Assembly (NCBI RefSeq): GCF_012911925.1
Contig: NZ_JAAXKY010000007.1
Coordinates: forward strand, 1-64,000
From: Pseudonocardia xinjiangensis
GTDB lineage: Bacteria; Actinomycetota; Actinomycetes; Mycobacteriales; Pseudonocardiaceae
Length of the DNA stretch: 64,000 bases
Reading direction: 5' to 3'
How positions within the stretch are numbered: the first letter of the stretch is position 1; the number at the start of each line of letters is the position of its first letter. Shown in pieces: positions 8,012 through 20,723 of this stretch. The notes under the pieces are model-generated. The model had not been told where the DNA came from, made no database searches, and worked only from the letters and a program-made list of their open reading frames with translations. The position numbers and the translations under genes are program-made.

Positions 8012-9283
8012 GTGTCGTTGATGAGGGGGGCCCACGTCCACCGGGCGGTGGTCGTGCGGTGGGGGATCGCCGGTCTGCTCGTGCTGGCGTCGGTCGTCAC
8101 GGCGGTCGTGCTGACCGTGCGGCATCCCGATGCCCTGGTCACCCTGCTGCCCTCTCCCGACATGCGCGAGCTGCACGTCGACTTCGACACGTTCTGGCAC
8201 TCGGCCGTCGCGCTGACCCACGGCGCCGACATCTACAAGACCCCCGCCAAGCTCACGAACCTCAACCCGCCGCTGCTCACGCTGCTGCTCACGCCGCTGG
8301 CCGGGTTCTCCTCGCTCACCGCGTACCGCATCTTCGCCGCGTTCACCCTCGTGCTCGTCGTGGCTGCGGTGCTGGCCGTGGCCCGTGAGCTGCGCCTGCG
8401 CCGGGGGGCCACGGCGCTGGCCGTGCTGGCGGTACTGGCGTCGTCGCCGCTGCACGGGACGCTCGTGCTCGGCCAGATCTATCCGCTGCTGCTCGTCGGG
8501 CTGGTGGCGGGCTGGATCGCCGAACGACGGGGACGGCCGGTGGTCGCCGCCGTGATCTTCGGGATCACCGTGGCGCTGAAACCGTCGCTCGCCCCGTTGC
8601 TGCTGCTCCCCGCGGTGCAGCGGCGGTGGGTGCCGCTGCGGGCCGGGTTGGTCGCCGCGGCGGCCGCCACCCTGCTGGGAGTGCTCGTGGCCGGGCCGTC
8701 GAGCGGGCTGGAATGGCTGCGCATCGCGGTCACCGAGCCGGTGCCCGACACGGTGGACAACGCCTCGCTGCCCGGGCTCGCCGTCCGGTTCGGCGTGCCG
8801 TCGGTGCTGGGCACGCTGCTCGGTGCCGTCGTCCTGGTCGGCACCCTCGCCTGGGTCGGACGCCACCGCGAGCGCATCGACCCGGCGGGGACCGTGCCGT
8901 GGGCCGTGGTCGCCGCGGGGCTGCTCGTCTCCCCGATCTCCTGGCACAACTACCTGATGCTGCTCTGGCCGGGCGTGCTCGTGCTGATCGCGCTCCGGCA
9001 GGGCGCGATCGCGGCCGTCGCGCTGTCGGTGATCGTGATCCCGGTGTCGTGGAACGCGGAGTGGCCGCCCGCCGGCTTCTGGCCGGATGTCGGGCGGTCC
9101 CTCTACTGCGCGATCCTGCTCGGCTACTGGGCGGTGTTGTTGCGCGCGGTGTTGTTGCGCCCGCCCTCGGCGGACGCGGTGGCGCCCGACGGCTCGGACG
9201 TGGCGGACGGCACGGCGAGATCCGACGACTCGACGGTCACCACGCCGGTCTCCACTCCCTCGGTGCCGTCCTCCGGTTCCTGA
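8012..9283 (+). CDS. GT87-type (DUF2029) membrane glycosyltransferase
   Basis: This 423-residue integral membrane protein has around 9-11 hydrophobic segments. An acidic loop after the first segment ([21 protein letters not shown]) is followed by NPPLLTLLL, the signature region of the GT-C fold GT87 family. Mycobacterial relatives use polyprenyl-phosphate sugars to build mannosylated or arabinosylated envelope glycolipids. The last ~45 residues are a Ser/Thr/Asp-rich disordered tail that overlaps the convergent glgB tail by 160 bp. The start is GTG at 8012, with ATG at 8021 an alternative. The sugar donor and acceptor are not predictable. Confidence 0.8.
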   Translation: MSLMRGAHVHRAVVVRWGIAGLLVLASVVTAVVLTVRHPDALVTLLPSPDMRELHVDFDTFWHSAVALTHGADIYKTPAKLTNLNPPLLTLLLTPLAGFSSLTAYRIFAAFTLVLVVAAVLAVARELRLRRGATALAVLAVLASSPLHGTLVLGQIYPLLLVGLVAGWIAERRGRPVVAAVIFGITVALKPSLAPLLLLPAVQRRWVPLRAGLVAAAAATLLGVLVAGPSSGLEWLRIAVTEPVPDTVDNASLPGLAVRFGVPSVLGTLLGAVVLVGTLAWVGRHRERIDPAGTVPWAVVAAGLLVSPISWHNYLMLLWPGVLVLIALRQGAIAAVALSVIVIPVSWNAEWPPAGFWPDVGRSLYCAILLGYWAVLLRAVLLRPPSADAVAPDGSDVADGTARSDDSTVTTPVSTPSVPSSGS

Positions 9284-11760
9284 GCCACCCGCGGGTCGGC
9301 GGCCGCTACGTCCTCGACGGAGATGTCGGGGACGGGCGGGGCCACCTCCGGGAGCTCGTCGGTGACGGGCGCCGCCGGGGCCTGGTCGACCACGTCGTCC
9401 TCGCCGGTCGCGGTGGCATCGGCCGGATCGACGGTGGCAGTTACAGCTGCAGCTGCAGCGCTGGCAGCGGGGGCGGTGGCCTCCAGCGCCGAGGCCTCGG
9501 CCGCCGCGATGCCGCGCCTGCGCACCGCGCCCTCGAAGGGCTCGGGAACCAGCCACAGCACACCCGACGGCGGAAGCTGCAGCACGGCGGACGCCGGCCT
9601 GCCGTGCCACATCGCCGACTCGGCCTCCACCGCCCCGAGGTTGCCCACGCCCGAGCCGCCGTAGATCTGCGCGTCGGTGTTGAGCACCTCCCGCCAGCGG
9701 CCGGCGAAGGGCAGCCCGACCCGGTAGTCCGGCTTCGGGGTGCCCGAGAAGTTCGCCACGCAGGCGAGCACGGTGGGCTTGCCGTCGGCGTCGACGCCGT
9801 GGCGCAGGAAGCTCAGGACGTTGCCCGACGCGTCGTTGGCGTCGATCCAGGAGAAGCCCTCCGGGGTGGCGTCCTTCGTCCACAGGGCGGGGGTGGCCCG
9901 GTAGGTGCGGTTGAGGTCACCGACGAGCGTCTTGATGCCCTGGTGCAGGGGGTCCTCCAGCAGGTGCCAGTCCAGCGAACGCTGCTCGGACCACTCCCGC
10001 TCCTGCCCGAACTCGCCGCCCTGGAACAGCAGCTGCTTGCCCGGGTGGGCCCACATGTAGGCGAGCATCGCGCGCAGGCCCGCGGCCTTGTTCCACTCGT
10101 CGCCCGGCATCCTGGTCCACAGCGAGCCCTTGCCGTGCACCACCTCGTCGTGCGACAGCGGCAGCACGAAGTTCTCGCTGAACGCGTACATCAGCGAGAA
10201 GGTCATCTGGTTGTGGTGGTAGCCCCGGTAGATCGGGTCGCGCCCGACGTAGTCGAGCGTGTCGTGCATCCACCCCATGTTCCACTTGAAGCCGAAGCCC
10301 AGGCCCCCGAGGTGGGTGGGCCGCGTGACGCCCGGCCACGCCGTGGACTCCTCGGCGATCGTGATGACGCCGGGGTGGTTGCGGTACACGGTCGCGTTCA
10401 TCTCCTGCAGGAACGCGACGGCGTCCAGGTTCTCCCGGCCGCCGTGCACGTTGGGCAGCCACTGGCCCTCGGGGCGGGAGTAGTCGAGGTAGAGCATGCT
10501 CGCCACTGCGTCGACCCGGAGGCCGTCGATGTGGAACTCCTCGAGCCAGTACAGCGCGTTGGCGACGAGGAAGTTGCGCACCTCCGTGCGGCCGAAGTCG
10601 AACACGAGCGTGCCCCAGTCGGGCTGCTCGCCGCGGCGCGGGTCGGCGTGCTCGTAGAGCGGTGTGCCGTCGAACTTCGCCAGCGCCCACTCGTCACGCG
10701 GGAAGTGCGCCGGCACCCAGTCGACGATCACGCCGTAGCCGTGGCGGTGCAGGTGGTCGACGAAGTAGCGGAAGTCGTCGGGGGTGCCGAACCGTGCCGT
10801 CGGCGCGTAGTACGACGTGACCTGGTAGCCCCAGGACCCGCCGAAGGGGTGCTCGGCCACCGGCAGCAGCTCGACGTGGGTGAAGCCGGTCTCGCCGAGG
10901 TACTCGACGAGCTCCTGGGCCATCTCCCGGTAGGTGAGGCCCTGGCGCCACGAGCCCAGGTGCACCTCGTAGACGCTCATCGGCTCGACGTGCGCCTGGC
11001 GCAGCCCGCGGGCCGCCATCCACTCCTCGTCGCCCCACTCGTACTCCGACACGTCGACGACCGACGCCGTGGCCGGCGGGATCTCGGTGCGGAAGGCCAT
11101 GGGGTCGGCCTTGTCGCGCCACCGGCCGTCCTTGCCGAGGATGCGGAACTTGTAGCGGACGCCCGGGGTGATGCCCGGGACGAACAGCTCCCACACCCCG
11201 GAGCTGCCCAGCACGCGCATGGGGTGCGCCCAGCCCGTCCAGCCGTCGAAGTCGCCGGTGACGCGGACGCCCTGCGCGGTGGGCGCCCACACGGCGAAGC
11301 TCGTGCCGGTGACGGGGCCTGCGGGGGTCTCGTAGTGGCGGACATGGGCGCCGAGCACGTCCCACAGCCGCTCGTGGCGGCCCTCGCCGATCAGGTGCAG
11401 GTCGATCTCACCGAGGGTGGGCAACCAGCGGTACGGGTCGTCGACGATGTCGACGCGCTCGCCGTAGCGCACCGCAAGGCGGTAGTCGGCGGGCGGCCCG
11501 GGCACGACGCCCGAGAACAGCCCGGCCTCGTGCACCTTGACGAGCGGGTGGCCCTCGCCGCCCTCGCGGACGACGTGCACCTCGTCGGCGTGCGGGCGCA
11601 GCACCCGGACGACCGTGCCGTCCGGGTGCGGGTGGGCACCGAGCACCGAGTGCGGGTCGTGGTGCGCTCCACCGAGTAGGCGGTCGATCGTCTGCGGGTC
11701 CGGCGGGAACGGCTCCGTCGCAGGGTCGATCGTCTGGGTCGGGTTCTCCTCGCGATCCAC
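9124..11760 (-). CDS. glgB: 1,4-alpha-glucan branching enzyme GlgB with disordered tail
   Basis: GlgB transfers alpha-1,4 segments to make alpha-1,6 branches in glycogen-like glucans. The 878 residues contain an N-terminal beta domain, a CBM48 (about 140-240), and a GH13 barrel with [11 protein letters not shown] (nucleophile Asp near 416), ITIAEEST (acid Glu near 470) and [14 protein letters not shown] (Asp near 538). A C-terminal beta domain ends near residue 740. The final ~138 residues are an Ala/Pro/Glu/Asp-rich tail that normal GlgB lacks, overlapping the GT87 gene antisense. The GTG start is at 11760. It lies 72 bp downstream of pep2 and appears to have its own promoter as well as operon readthrough. 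Confidence 0.95.
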   Translation of the reverse strand: MDREENPTQTIDPATEPFPPDPQTIDRLLGGAHHDPHSVLGAHPHPDGTVVRVLRPHADEVHVVREGGEGHPLVKVHEAGLFSGVVPGPPADYRLAVRYGERVDIVDDPYRWLPTLGEIDLHLIGEGRHERLWDVLGAHVRHYETPAGPVTGTSFAVWAPTAQGVRVTGDFDGWTGWAHPMRVLGSSGVWELFVPGITPGVRYKFRILGKDGRWRDKADPMAFRTEIPPATASVVDVSEYEWGDEEWMAARGLRQAHVEPMSVYEVHLGSWRQGLTYREMAQELVEYLGETGFTHVELLPVAEHPFGGSWGYQVTSYYAPTARFGTPDDFRYFVDHLHRHGYGVIVDWVPAHFPRDEWALAKFDGTPLYEHADPRRGEQPDWGTLVFDFGRTEVRNFLVANALYWLEEFHIDGLRVDAVASMLYLDYSRPEGQWLPNVHGGRENLDAVAFLQEMNATVYRNHPGVITIAEESTAWPGVTRPTHLGGLGFGFKWNMGWMHDTLDYVGRDPIYRGYHHNQMTFSLMYAFSENFVLPLSHDEVVHGKGSLWTRMPGDEWNKAAGLRAMLAYMWAHPGKQLLFQGGEFGQEREWSEQRSLDWHLLEDPLHQGIKTLVGDLNRTYRATPALWTKDATPEGFSWIDANDASGNVLSFLRHGVDADGKPTVLACVANFSGTPKPDYRVGLPFAGRWREVLNTDAQIYGGSGVGNLGAVEAESAMWHGRPASAVLQLPPSGVLWLVPEPFEGAVRRRGIAAAEASALEATAPAASAAAAAVTATVDPADATATGEDDVVDQAPAAPVTDELPEVAPPVPDISVEDVAAADPRVAQEPEDGTEGVETGVVTVESSDLAVPSATSEPSGATASAEGGRNNTARNNTAQ

Positions 11761-11766
11761 TCGCGC

Positions 11767-11772
11767 ACCTTA
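11767..11772 (-). promoter_or_regulatory. -10 box (TAAGGT) upstream of glgB
   Basis: On the minus strand TAAGGT lies 6 nt before the GTG start of glgB, in the short pep2-glgB gap and without a ribosome binding site. It suggests a leaderless internal promoter for the last gene of the cluster. Confidence 0.5.
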
Positions 11773-11832
11773 TTGCCATCGGGGCCGTGTCGCCGAGCGT
11801 GGGCACAACGATTGGGTGTGCGTTCGGGGCGA

Positions 11833-13226
11833 TCAGCCGGCGGGGTCGGACTCCATGGTGAGCCGCCGGATCGAGGCCAGCGGGATCTGCGCCCACGTGG
11901 GGCGGCTACGGGTCTCGTAGAGCACCTCGTAGACGGCCTTGTCCAGCTCGAAGGCCCGCAGGAGGGTGGCCTGCTCGCGGGGGTCGGCGCCGGCGCGGAT
12001 GGTGTAGCCGTCGCAGAACGCCGACCGGTTGCGCTCGGCCCATTCGCGCGCCCGCCACGCCATCTGCGAGTCGTGGTACGGATCGGTCCAGTCGCCCGCA
12101 GGCTCCCATTTGGACAGCTGGTGGAACGCTGCGTAGTCGAACGACCGGAGCATCCCGGCGATGTCGCGCAGTGCCGAGTCGGGCTTCACCCGCTCCGACA
12201 GCGGCGCGGAGGGCTCGCCCTCGAAGTCGATCACGAGCCAGCCGAACGGTGTGCGCAGCGTCTGGCCGAGATGCAGGTCACCGTGCACGCGCTGGGTGGG
12301 GATGGAGCCCTCCAGCGCGGCGACCGCGTCGTAGACGTCGCGGATCGGCTGCACGTACTCGGTCAGCGCCGGCACCTGCCCGGCCACCGTGGTGAGCCGG
12401 TCGTGCCAGGTGGCGGCCAGTGCCCGGGGGTCGGCCTCGTCCGCGCCGAGCGCCTGGCGCAGCTCGGCATGGACCACCGCGACCGTCTCACCGAGCCGCG
12501 ACGCCTCCCCCGCGAAGTCGCCGCCCACCTCGTCGGCGCGCAGGTCGGCCTCGGCCAGCAGGTCGCGGACGCTCGCGAGCGCCATGGACCAGCCGTCGGC
12601 CGAGTTGGCCGCGAAGTCCTGCAGCATGCCGAGCGTGACCGGCTGGCCGTCGAGCTCACCTTCGATGGCGCCCTGCAGTGCGGCGACCTCGTTGCTGCCC
12701 ATCGACCGCAGGGCCCGGTGGAGCTCCAGGTCGGGGTTCAGCCCGGGGGCCACCCGGCGGAACATCTTCAGGATCGACTGGTCGCCCCACGACACCGAGG
12801 TGTTGGACTGCTCGACCCCGAGTACCCGCCCGATCGCCCCCTCGGCGATCTTCGCCCCGGGCTCGGGCACGAACCGCACGTCGCCGATCGTGCGCCCGTT
12901 GCGCACCGACTCGAGCAGCCACTCGGTGACCGCCGGGTCCCACAGCCCGTCGTAGGCCAGGCAGTTGCCGATCTGCCCGATGCACACGTGCTCCAGGTCG
13001 CCGCGCAGGTGCTCCCTGCGGGCGACGAGGAGCTGGTAGTGCTGTACCGGGGAGTCGTCGTCGAACGTCACGGCGACCAGTACGAGGTCGAGGAGCGGTT
13101 CGCCCTCGGTCAGCAGCGAGGTCACGGCGGCCACCGCCACCTCACGGACCGGGCGGCCCTTCGCGGCGAACCAGCGCTGCTGAGGCAGCCACTGGGGCAG
13201 CAGGGTCGGAAGCTCCTCGGCAAGAC

Positions 13227-13230
<4 letters not shown>
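11833..13230 (-). CDS. pep2: Maltokinase Pep2/Mak
   Basis: This 465-residue kinase phosphorylates maltose to alpha-maltose-1-phosphate with ATP, the substrate of GlgE. Visible motifs are the N-terminal [17 protein letters not shown], characteristic of mycobacterial maltokinases, the catalytic-loop HGDLHLGQ and the metal-binding VIDFEGEP. Its GTG start (13230) overlaps the treS stop by four bases (GTGA), showing translational coupling. The longer frame to 13650 lies inside treS and is rejected. It is a separate protein, not fused to TreS as in some actinobacteria. The name mak is also used. Confidence 0.93.
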
Positions 13231-14978
<1,748 letters not shown>

Positions 14979-15140
14979 AGGGGTATCGCGTTCCTACCGG
15001 GCGGGGACGGATGGCGGAAGGAGCACCCGGCCAGTCTTACCGGGCGTGGTGCCCGTGCGCAGAACGTGGCTCGGTGGCTGGGATGAGGGTATCTGCTGCA
15101 CCCGTCGCAGCAACGACCGCGCTCACCTTTGGGTGCGCGG

Positions 15141-15188
15141 CAGATCGTGAAGATCTGGTGACGGACAGTCGTCGATCGGGTACCGATC
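15141..15188. promoter_or_regulatory. Two perfect dyads between treS and a divergent gene
   Basis: CAGATC-5-GATCTG (15141-15157) and GATCGG-3-CCGATC (15174-15188) are both perfect inverted repeats. They lie in the divergent region upstream of treS and the gene at 15262. They are candidate binding sites for a regulator of the GlgE-pathway genes. No regulator gene is adjacent, so function is inferred. Confidence 0.45.
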
Positions 15189-15261
15189 CGGCTCTGGTCG
15201 AGCCGCGTGCCGGGGAGGACCCTGGGCGGCCCCTCGCAGCCCGGAGGAGGAAGGAGACGAC

Positions 15262-15870
15262 ATGTTCATCCAGGTTTTCCAGGGGCCCGTTTCCGACCGC
15301 CAGGAAGCGCGCCGGGGGCTCGACGACTGGGTCGAGCGCCTCGCGCCCGGTGCGGAGGGCTGGCTCGGCAGCACGGCGGGCGTCACCGACGACGGGACGT
15401 TCATCGGCATCGCCCGGTTCGCCTCCTCGGCAGCGGCGCAGCGCAACAGCGGCCGCGCACTGCAGGGCGAGTGGTGGTCCGGGATGTCGAAGCTCTTCAC
15501 CGGCGAGGTGAGCTTCCACGACTGCAGCGAGGTGCACGCCGGCCGCGGCGGTGGATCCGACAGCGCCGGGTTCGTGCAGGTGATCCAGGGCCGGACCACC
15601 GACCTGGTGCGGATGCGCGAGACGATGACCGTGTTCGAGGAACGGTTCCCGCACCTCCGGCCCGACCTCATCGGCTACCTCGTGGCCGTCCACGACGGGG
15701 AGGACGGAGCGTTCACGCAGGCCGCGTACTTCACCTCGGAGGACGAGGCGCGCGCGGCGGAGGCGCAGCAACCCGCTGAGGCGGCGGAGGTGCCGGCCGA
15801 GGAGATGGACCTGATGCGCGACCTGCGCTACCTCGACCTGCACGAGCCCTGGCTGCACTCGCCGCGCTGA
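15262..15870 (+). CDS. Unknown protein, two tandem ferredoxin-like halves
   Basis: This 202-residue protein is not recognised by name. It consists of two repeats. The first half begins MFIQVFQGPVSDRQEARRGL and the second, about 98 residues later, begins GFVQVIQGRTTDLVRMRETM. Both have the strand-helix-strand rhythm of dimeric alpha/beta-barrel (ABM-like) domains, suggesting an internally duplicated fold like a fused dimer. A strong purine-rich ribosome binding site precedes the ATG. It sits between glgE and treS on the opposite strand. It may be stress-related, but nothing in the sequence proves this. Confidence 0.75.
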   Translation: MFIQVFQGPVSDRQEARRGLDDWVERLAPGAEGWLGSTAGVTDDGTFIGIARFASSAAAQRNSGRALQGEWWSGMSKLFTGEVSFHDCSEVHAGRGGGSDSAGFVQVIQGRTTDLVRMRETMTVFEERFPHLRPDLIGYLVAVHDGEDGAFTQAAYFTSEDEARAAEAQQPAEAAEVPAEEMDLMRDLRYLDLHEPWLHSPR

Positions 15871-15887
15871 CGGGAGTGCCACCGCGC

Positions 15888-15933
15888 CGTCCCGGTCCTC
15901 GCAGTGATCACGCGCTCCGCGAGGACCGGGACG
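15888..15933. terminator. 15-bp perfect hairpin between convergent genes
   Basis: CGTCCCGGTCCTCGC (15888-15902) pairs perfectly with 15919-15933 around a 16-nt loop. It lies exactly between the stop of the plus-strand gene (15870) and the stop of glgE (15941), so it probably terminates both. Confidence 0.75.
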
Positions 15934-15940
15934 GGCATGC

Positions 15941-17920
15941 TCAGGCGGTGGGCCGTTCCACGCGGAAGATGTGGGCCACGTGGGTCCAGGGCTCCAGCCG
16001 GACGTAGTTGAACTGGCCCCACTGGTAGACCTCGCCGCTGACCTCGTCGTGCACCGTGATCGTGTCGCTCCAGTCCACGCCGAGTGCCGGCATGTCGAGG
16101 GCGGTGTTGCCCGACTGGGCCACGCGCGGGTCGAGGGTGCACACCACGAGGACGGTGTCGCCCGTGGCCGGTTCGGTCTTCGAGTAGGCGATGATCGCAT
16201 CGTTGTCGACGTGGTGGAAGTGGATGTCGCGCAGCTGCTGCAGCGCGGGATGAGCGCGGCGGATCTCGTTGAGCCGGGTGATGTAGGGCTCCAGCGAGTT
16301 GCCGCTCGCCGCTGCGCCCTCGAAGTCGCGCGGGCGCAGCTCGTACTTCTCGGAGTTGAGGTACTCCTCGCTGCCCGGCTTGGCCGGCTCCCCCTCGTAG
16401 AGCTCGAAGCCGGAGTAGACCCCCCAGGTCGGAGCCATCGTGGCGGCGAGCGTTGCGCGGATGGCGAACATTCCGGGGCCGCCGGTCTGCAGCGACTCGT
16501 GGAGGATGTCCGGGGTGTTGACGAACAGGTTGGGCCTCGCCTCGTCGGCCCTCTCCGCGTGCATCAACGCGAACTCGGTGAGCTCGGCCTTCGTGGTGCG
16601 CCACGTGAAGTAGCTGTAGGACTGGGTGAACCCCAGCCGGGCCAGCCCGAACAGGCGCGCGGGGCGTGTGAAGGCCTCGGCCAGGAACAGCACGTCCGGG
16701 TAGCGGGCCTTCACCTGCCAGATCAGCCAGTGCCAGAAGTTCGGCGGCTTGGTGTGGGGGTTGTCCACCCGGAAGATCCGCACGCCGTGCTCGACCCAGT
16801 GCAGCACCACGCGGAGCGACTCGGCGTAGATCCCGGCCGGGTCGTTGTCGAAGTTGATCGGGTAGATGTCCTGGTACTTCTTCGGCGGGTTCTCCGCGTA
16901 GGCGATGGTGCCGTCGGGACGGACGGTGAACCACTCCGGGTGCTCGGCCACCCACGGGTGGTCGGGGGCGCACTGCAGCGCGAAGTCCAGCGCGACCTCC
17001 ATCCCGAGGTCGTGGGTGCGCGCCACGAAGGCGTCGAAGTCCTCGATCGTGCCCAGCTCGGGGTCGATCGCGTCGTGGCCGCCCTCGGCGGAGCCGATGG
17101 CCCACGGCGAGCCGACGTCGCCGGGGCCCGCGTTGACCGAGTTGTTGCGGCCCTTGCGGTGCACGGTGCCGATCGGGTGGATCGGCGGGAGGTAGACGAC
17201 GTCGAAGCCCATCGCCGCGACGCGGTCGAGCTCCTTGCCCGCGGTGACGAACGTCCCGTGGACGGCCCGGCCGGTCTCGTCCCGGCCGCCCGTGGACCGG
17301 GGGAAGAACTCGTACCAGGACCCGTAGAGCGCCCGCTCGCGGTCGACGTAGATCTGCTGCGCGTGGCCGCGGGTGATCAGCTCCCGGACGGGGCGCTCGG
17401 TCATGATCGTCTGGACGGCCGGGAACAGCGCGGGCGCCACCCGGGCGTGCAGCGGCATCGCGGTGTCGCGCAGGGCGTTGGCGGCGCCGAAGAGCAGGTC
17501 GCGGTGGCCCCGCTCGCCGGGGCGGCGGCCGACCCGCTGCAGCAGCCGGGCGCCGACCTCGAGGTCGTTGGCCAGCTCCTCCGCGCCCTGCCCGGCTTCG
17601 ACCTTGACCGTGACGGCGTGGCGCCACGTGGACCACGGGTCGCTCCACGCGTCGACGCGGAACGTCCACAGGCCCGGCTCGTCGGCGACCACGATCGCCG
17701 TGAAGCGGTCGGTGCCTGCTCCCGTCGGCGTCATCCGGACGTGGTGGGCCGGACCGCGGCTGCCCACCTTCTTCCAGACCACGTTGGCGGCGACGGCGTC
17801 GTGGCCCTCGCGCCACACCGTCGCACTGATCGGAACCACCTCGCCGACGACGGCCTTGCTGGGATGGCGGCCGCCACTTACCGAGGGGCTGACGTCATCG
17901 ATACCCAGCCGACCGGTCAT
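15941..17920 (-). CDS. glgE: Alpha-1,4-glucan:maltose-1-phosphate maltosyltransferase GlgE
   Basis: GlgE extends alpha-1,4-glucan with maltosyl units from maltose-1-phosphate. The 659-residue protein has the family N-terminal beta domain ([16 protein letters not shown]), a helical insert, and a GH13_3 barrel with [17 protein letters not shown], the nucleophile region [21 protein letters not shown] with the acid/base Glu, and NTPDILHE with the third acidic residue. Length is normal. A GGGGGTGAG ribosome binding site precedes the ATG. It is divergent from glgP with a 226-bp gap, placing synthesis and breakdown genes back to back. The two may share regulation, which is inference. Confidence 0.96.
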   Translation of the reverse strand: MTGRLGIDDVSPSVSGGRHPSKAVVGEVVPISATVWREGHDAVAANVVWKKVGSRGPAHHVRMTPTGAGTDRFTAIVVADEPGLWTFRVDAWSDPWSTWRHAVTVKVEAGQGAEELANDLEVGARLLQRVGRRPGERGHRDLLFGAANALRDTAMPLHARVAPALFPAVQTIMTERPVRELITRGHAQQIYVDRERALYGSWYEFFPRSTGGRDETGRAVHGTFVTAGKELDRVAAMGFDVVYLPPIHPIGTVHRKGRNNSVNAGPGDVGSPWAIGSAEGGHDAIDPELGTIEDFDAFVARTHDLGMEVALDFALQCAPDHPWVAEHPEWFTVRPDGTIAYAENPPKKYQDIYPINFDNDPAGIYAESLRVVLHWVEHGVRIFRVDNPHTKPPNFWHWLIWQVKARYPDVLFLAEAFTRPARLFGLARLGFTQSYSYFTWRTTKAELTEFALMHAERADEARPNLFVNTPDILHESLQTGGPGMFAIRATLAATMAPTWGVYSGFELYEGEPAKPGSEEYLNSEKYELRPRDFEGAAASGNSLEPYITRLNEIRRAHPALQQLRDIHFHHVDNDAIIAYSKTEPATGDTVLVVCTLDPRVAQSGNTALDMPALGVDWSDTITVHDEVSGEVYQWGQFNYVRLEPWTHVAHIFRVERPTA

Positions 17921-18133
17921 CGGCTCACCCCCAGCTGCATGCCCGTCGCGGAAGTCACAAACCTATCTACCCGCTCTGCGCCTGATCAGAACGGGTCGTT
18001 GCCGTTCACGTGATCGTGACCTGATGTCCTCCGTACGGACGCAAGCCGTCGTCCCCCGGTCGTGGAGAAGGCCCTCGGGCGCCGGCTGCGCGGGGGCGGC
18101 CCCACGCTTGACCGATCCCGGGATCCACTCATC

Positions 18134-18139
18134 TATGGT
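18134..18139 (+). promoter_or_regulatory. -10 box (TATGGT) of glgP
   Basis: TATGGT lies 7 nt before the GTG start of glgP and no ribosome binding site intervenes, giving a leaderless-type start. An 8-bp palindrome TCACGTGA (18006-18013) lies further upstream in the glgE-glgP divergent region and could be a regulator site. Confidence 0.5.
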
Positions 18140-18146
18140 TCCCGCC

Positions 18147-20705
18147 GTGAGAGCTCTCCGGCGGTTCACCGTTCGTGCCCAGCTGCCCACGCCGCTGGCA
18201 CCGCTGCAGACACTGGCGACCAACCTCCGGTGGAGCTGGCACGCGCCCACCCAGGACCTGTTCGCCGCCCTCGACCCCGAGGCGTGGGAGCGGGCAGGCC
18301 ACGACCCCGTCCGGCTGCTGGGCGAGATCTCCTCGGCCCGGTTCGGCGAGCTGGCCAAGGACGCCGACACGGTCGTCACCGTCCGGGAGCTCGCCGACGA
18401 CCTGGCGAGCTACCTCGACGAGCCGCGCTGGTACCAGATGGAGCGCGAGGACGACCCGAGCCTGCCCGCGGCCGTCGGCTACTTCTCCATGGAGTTCGGC
18501 GTCAGCGAGGTGCTGCCCAACTACTCCGGCGGCCTCGGCGTACTGGCGGGCGACCACCTCAAGGCCGCCTCCGACCTGGGTGTGCCGCTGATCGGGGTGG
18601 GGCTGCTCTACCGCTCGGGGTACTTCCGGCAGTCGCTGTCGCTGGACGGGTGGCAGCTCGAGCACTACCCGGTGCTCGACCCGCAGGGGTTGCCGCTGCA
18701 GCTGCTCACGGACCCCGCGGGTGAGCCCGTGCTCGTCGACGTGGCCATGCCCGCCGGGCGCACGCTGCGCGCGCGGGTGTGGCAGGCGGCGGTCGGTCGC
18801 GTACCGCTGCTGCTGCTCGACTCCGACATCGAGGAGAACGACCCCGACTACCGCGGCGTCACCGACCGGCTCTACGGCGGGGACCAGGACCACCGCATCC
18901 GGCAGGAGATCCTCGTCGGCATCGGCGGGGTGCGCGCGGTGCGGGCGTTCTGCGCCGCCACCGGGCACCCCGCGCCCGAGGTGTTCCACACCAACGAGGG
19001 GCACGCCGGCTACCTCGGACTCGAGCGCATCCGCGAGCTGCTGAACCGCTCGGCCGACGGTGCCGAGCCGCTGAGCTTCGACGAGGCCGTGGCCGCGGTG
19101 CGCGCAGGCACCGTGTTCACCACCCACACCCCGGTGCCGGCCGGTATCGACCGCTTCCCCGTCGACATGGTGCGCCACTACTTCTCCGACACCGTGCTCC
19201 CCGGCGTGCCGATGGACCGGATCCTGGCGCTGGGCGCCGAGGAGAACCCCAACATGTTCAACATGGCGCACATGGGGCTGCGGCTCGCCCAGCGCGCCAA
19301 CGGCGTCTCGCGCCTGCACGGGGCGGTGTCGCGCGGCATGTTCGGCGGGCTCTGGGAGGGCTTCGACGCCGACGAGGTGCCGATCGGGTCGGTCACCAAC
19401 GGCGTCCACGGCCACACCTGGGAGGCCAGGGAGGTCACGGCGTTGCTCGGTGACCCCGGTCCGGGAGCCACCCAGCCGTCACAGGAGCCGGCGTCCGACG
19501 AGACGCTGTGGGAGCTGCGCCGCGCGTTGCGCGCCCGGCTGGTCACGGAGGTCCGCCGCCGGGTGCGCGAGGCGTGGCTGCAGCGCGGCGCGTCGACCCC
19601 CGAGCTGGGCTGGACCGACCAGGTGTTCGACCCGGAGGTGCTGACCGTCGGGTTCGCCCGCCGCGTCCCCACCTACAAGCGCCTCACGCTCATGCTGCGC
19701 GACAAGGGCAGGCTGCGTGACCTGCTGCTGGATCCGCACCGGCCCGTCCAGCTCGTCGTCGCCGGCAAGAGCCACCCCGCCGACGACGGGGGCAAGGCGC
19801 TCATCCAGGAGATCGTCCGCTTCGCCGACGACCCCGCTGTGCGCCACCGCATCGTCTTCCTGCCGGACTACGACATGTCGATGGCCCGCTACCTCTACTG
19901 GGGCTGCGACGTGTGGCTGAACAACCCGCTGCGCCCGCTGGAGGCCTGTGGCACGTCCGGGATGAAGTCGGCGCTGAACGGCGGGCTCAACCTGTCGATC
20001 CGCGACGGCTGGTGGGACGAGCTCTACGACGGTGCCAACGGCTGGGCCATCCCCACCGCCGACGGGATCGACGACCCGGTCAAGCGCGACGACCTCGAGG
20101 CCAACGCCCTCTACGAGCTGCTGGCCACCCAGGTGGCGCCGGCGTTCTACGAGCGCACCGACGGCGTGCCGCTGCGCTGGACCGAGCTGGTGCGCCACAC
20201 GTTCACCACGCTGCGCCCGCAGGTGCAGGCCACGCGCATGGTGCGCGAGTACGTCGAGGACTGGTACGCGCCCGCCGCCCGCGCGGCCGCACGGATCGTC
20301 GCCGACGACTTCGGCCCGGCGCGTGAGCTGGCGGGCTACCGCGCCCGGCTGAACGCGGCGTGGACCCGCGTGGAGGTCACCGGGGTGGACGCCTCCGGCC
20401 TGCCGGACACCCCCGAGGTCGGCGCGCCCATGACCGTGCGCGCTGCCGTGCAGCTCGCGGGCCTGCGCCCGGAGGACGTCACCGTGGAGGCCGTGGTGGG
20501 ACGCGTCGGCCACACCGACGACCTGGCTGACGCGGTGACGGTGGCCATGGAGCACGTGGGCGAGGCCGACGGGGCCGGGGACAGGTTCGAGGCCGTGGTG
20601 AAGCTCCCGCATGCCGGGCTCACCGGGTACACGGTGCGCGTCCTGCCCGCCCACCCCCTGCTCGCCACGGCGGCGGAGCTGGGCAAGGTCGTGTTGGCCC
20701 ACTGA
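18147..20705 (+). CDS. glgP: Alpha-glucan (glycogen) phosphorylase
   Basis: This 852-residue enzyme releases glucose-1-phosphate from alpha-1,4-glucans. It belongs to the Thermotoga-type phosphorylases with an N-terminal DUF3417 domain (ALRRFTVRAQLPTPLAPLQ, then NLRWSWH). It contains GYFSMEFGVSEVLPNYSGGLG and the PLP-lysine motif EACGTSGMKSALNGG near residue 605. I chose the GTG at 18147, where homologues begin. The ATG at 18135 overlaps the -10 box. It is divergent from glgE and would recycle the polymer made by the GlgE pathway. The convergent TetR gene begins 18 bp beyond its stop. Confidence 0.94.
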   Translation: MRALRRFTVRAQLPTPLAPLQTLATNLRWSWHAPTQDLFAALDPEAWERAGHDPVRLLGEISSARFGELAKDADTVVTVRELADDLASYLDEPRWYQMEREDDPSLPAAVGYFSMEFGVSEVLPNYSGGLGVLAGDHLKAASDLGVPLIGVGLLYRSGYFRQSLSLDGWQLEHYPVLDPQGLPLQLLTDPAGEPVLVDVAMPAGRTLRARVWQAAVGRVPLLLLDSDIEENDPDYRGVTDRLYGGDQDHRIRQEILVGIGGVRAVRAFCAATGHPAPEVFHTNEGHAGYLGLERIRELLNRSADGAEPLSFDEAVAAVRAGTVFTTHTPVPAGIDRFPVDMVRHYFSDTVLPGVPMDRILALGAEENPNMFNMAHMGLRLAQRANGVSRLHGAVSRGMFGGLWEGFDADEVPIGSVTNGVHGHTWEAREVTALLGDPGPGATQPSQEPASDETLWELRRALRARLVTEVRRRVREAWLQRGASTPELGWTDQVFDPEVLTVGFARRVPTYKRLTLMLRDKGRLRDLLLDPHRPVQLVVAGKSHPADDGGKALIQEIVRFADDPAVRHRIVFLPDYDMSMARYLYWGCDVWLNNPLRPLEACGTSGMKSALNGGLNLSIRDGWWDELYDGANGWAIPTADGIDDPVKRDDLEANALYELLATQVAPAFYERTDGVPLRWTELVRHTFTTLRPQVQATRMVREYVEDWYAPAARAAARIVADDFGPARELAGYRARLNAAWTRVEVTGVDASGLPDTPEVGAPMTVRAAVQLAGLRPEDVTVEAVVGRVGHTDDLADAVTVAMEHVGEADGAGDRFEAVVKLPHAGLTGYTVRVLPAHPLLATAAELGKVVLAH

Positions 20706-20723
20706 GCCCGCAACCGGTGGAGC

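Noticed and set aside
8626-11679. Plus-strand open frame of over 1000 codons antisense to glgB
   Set aside because: Composition is Arg/Gly/Pro/Val-rich with no domain. It is a mirror of glgB codon bias, and the minus strand has full GH13 motifs.
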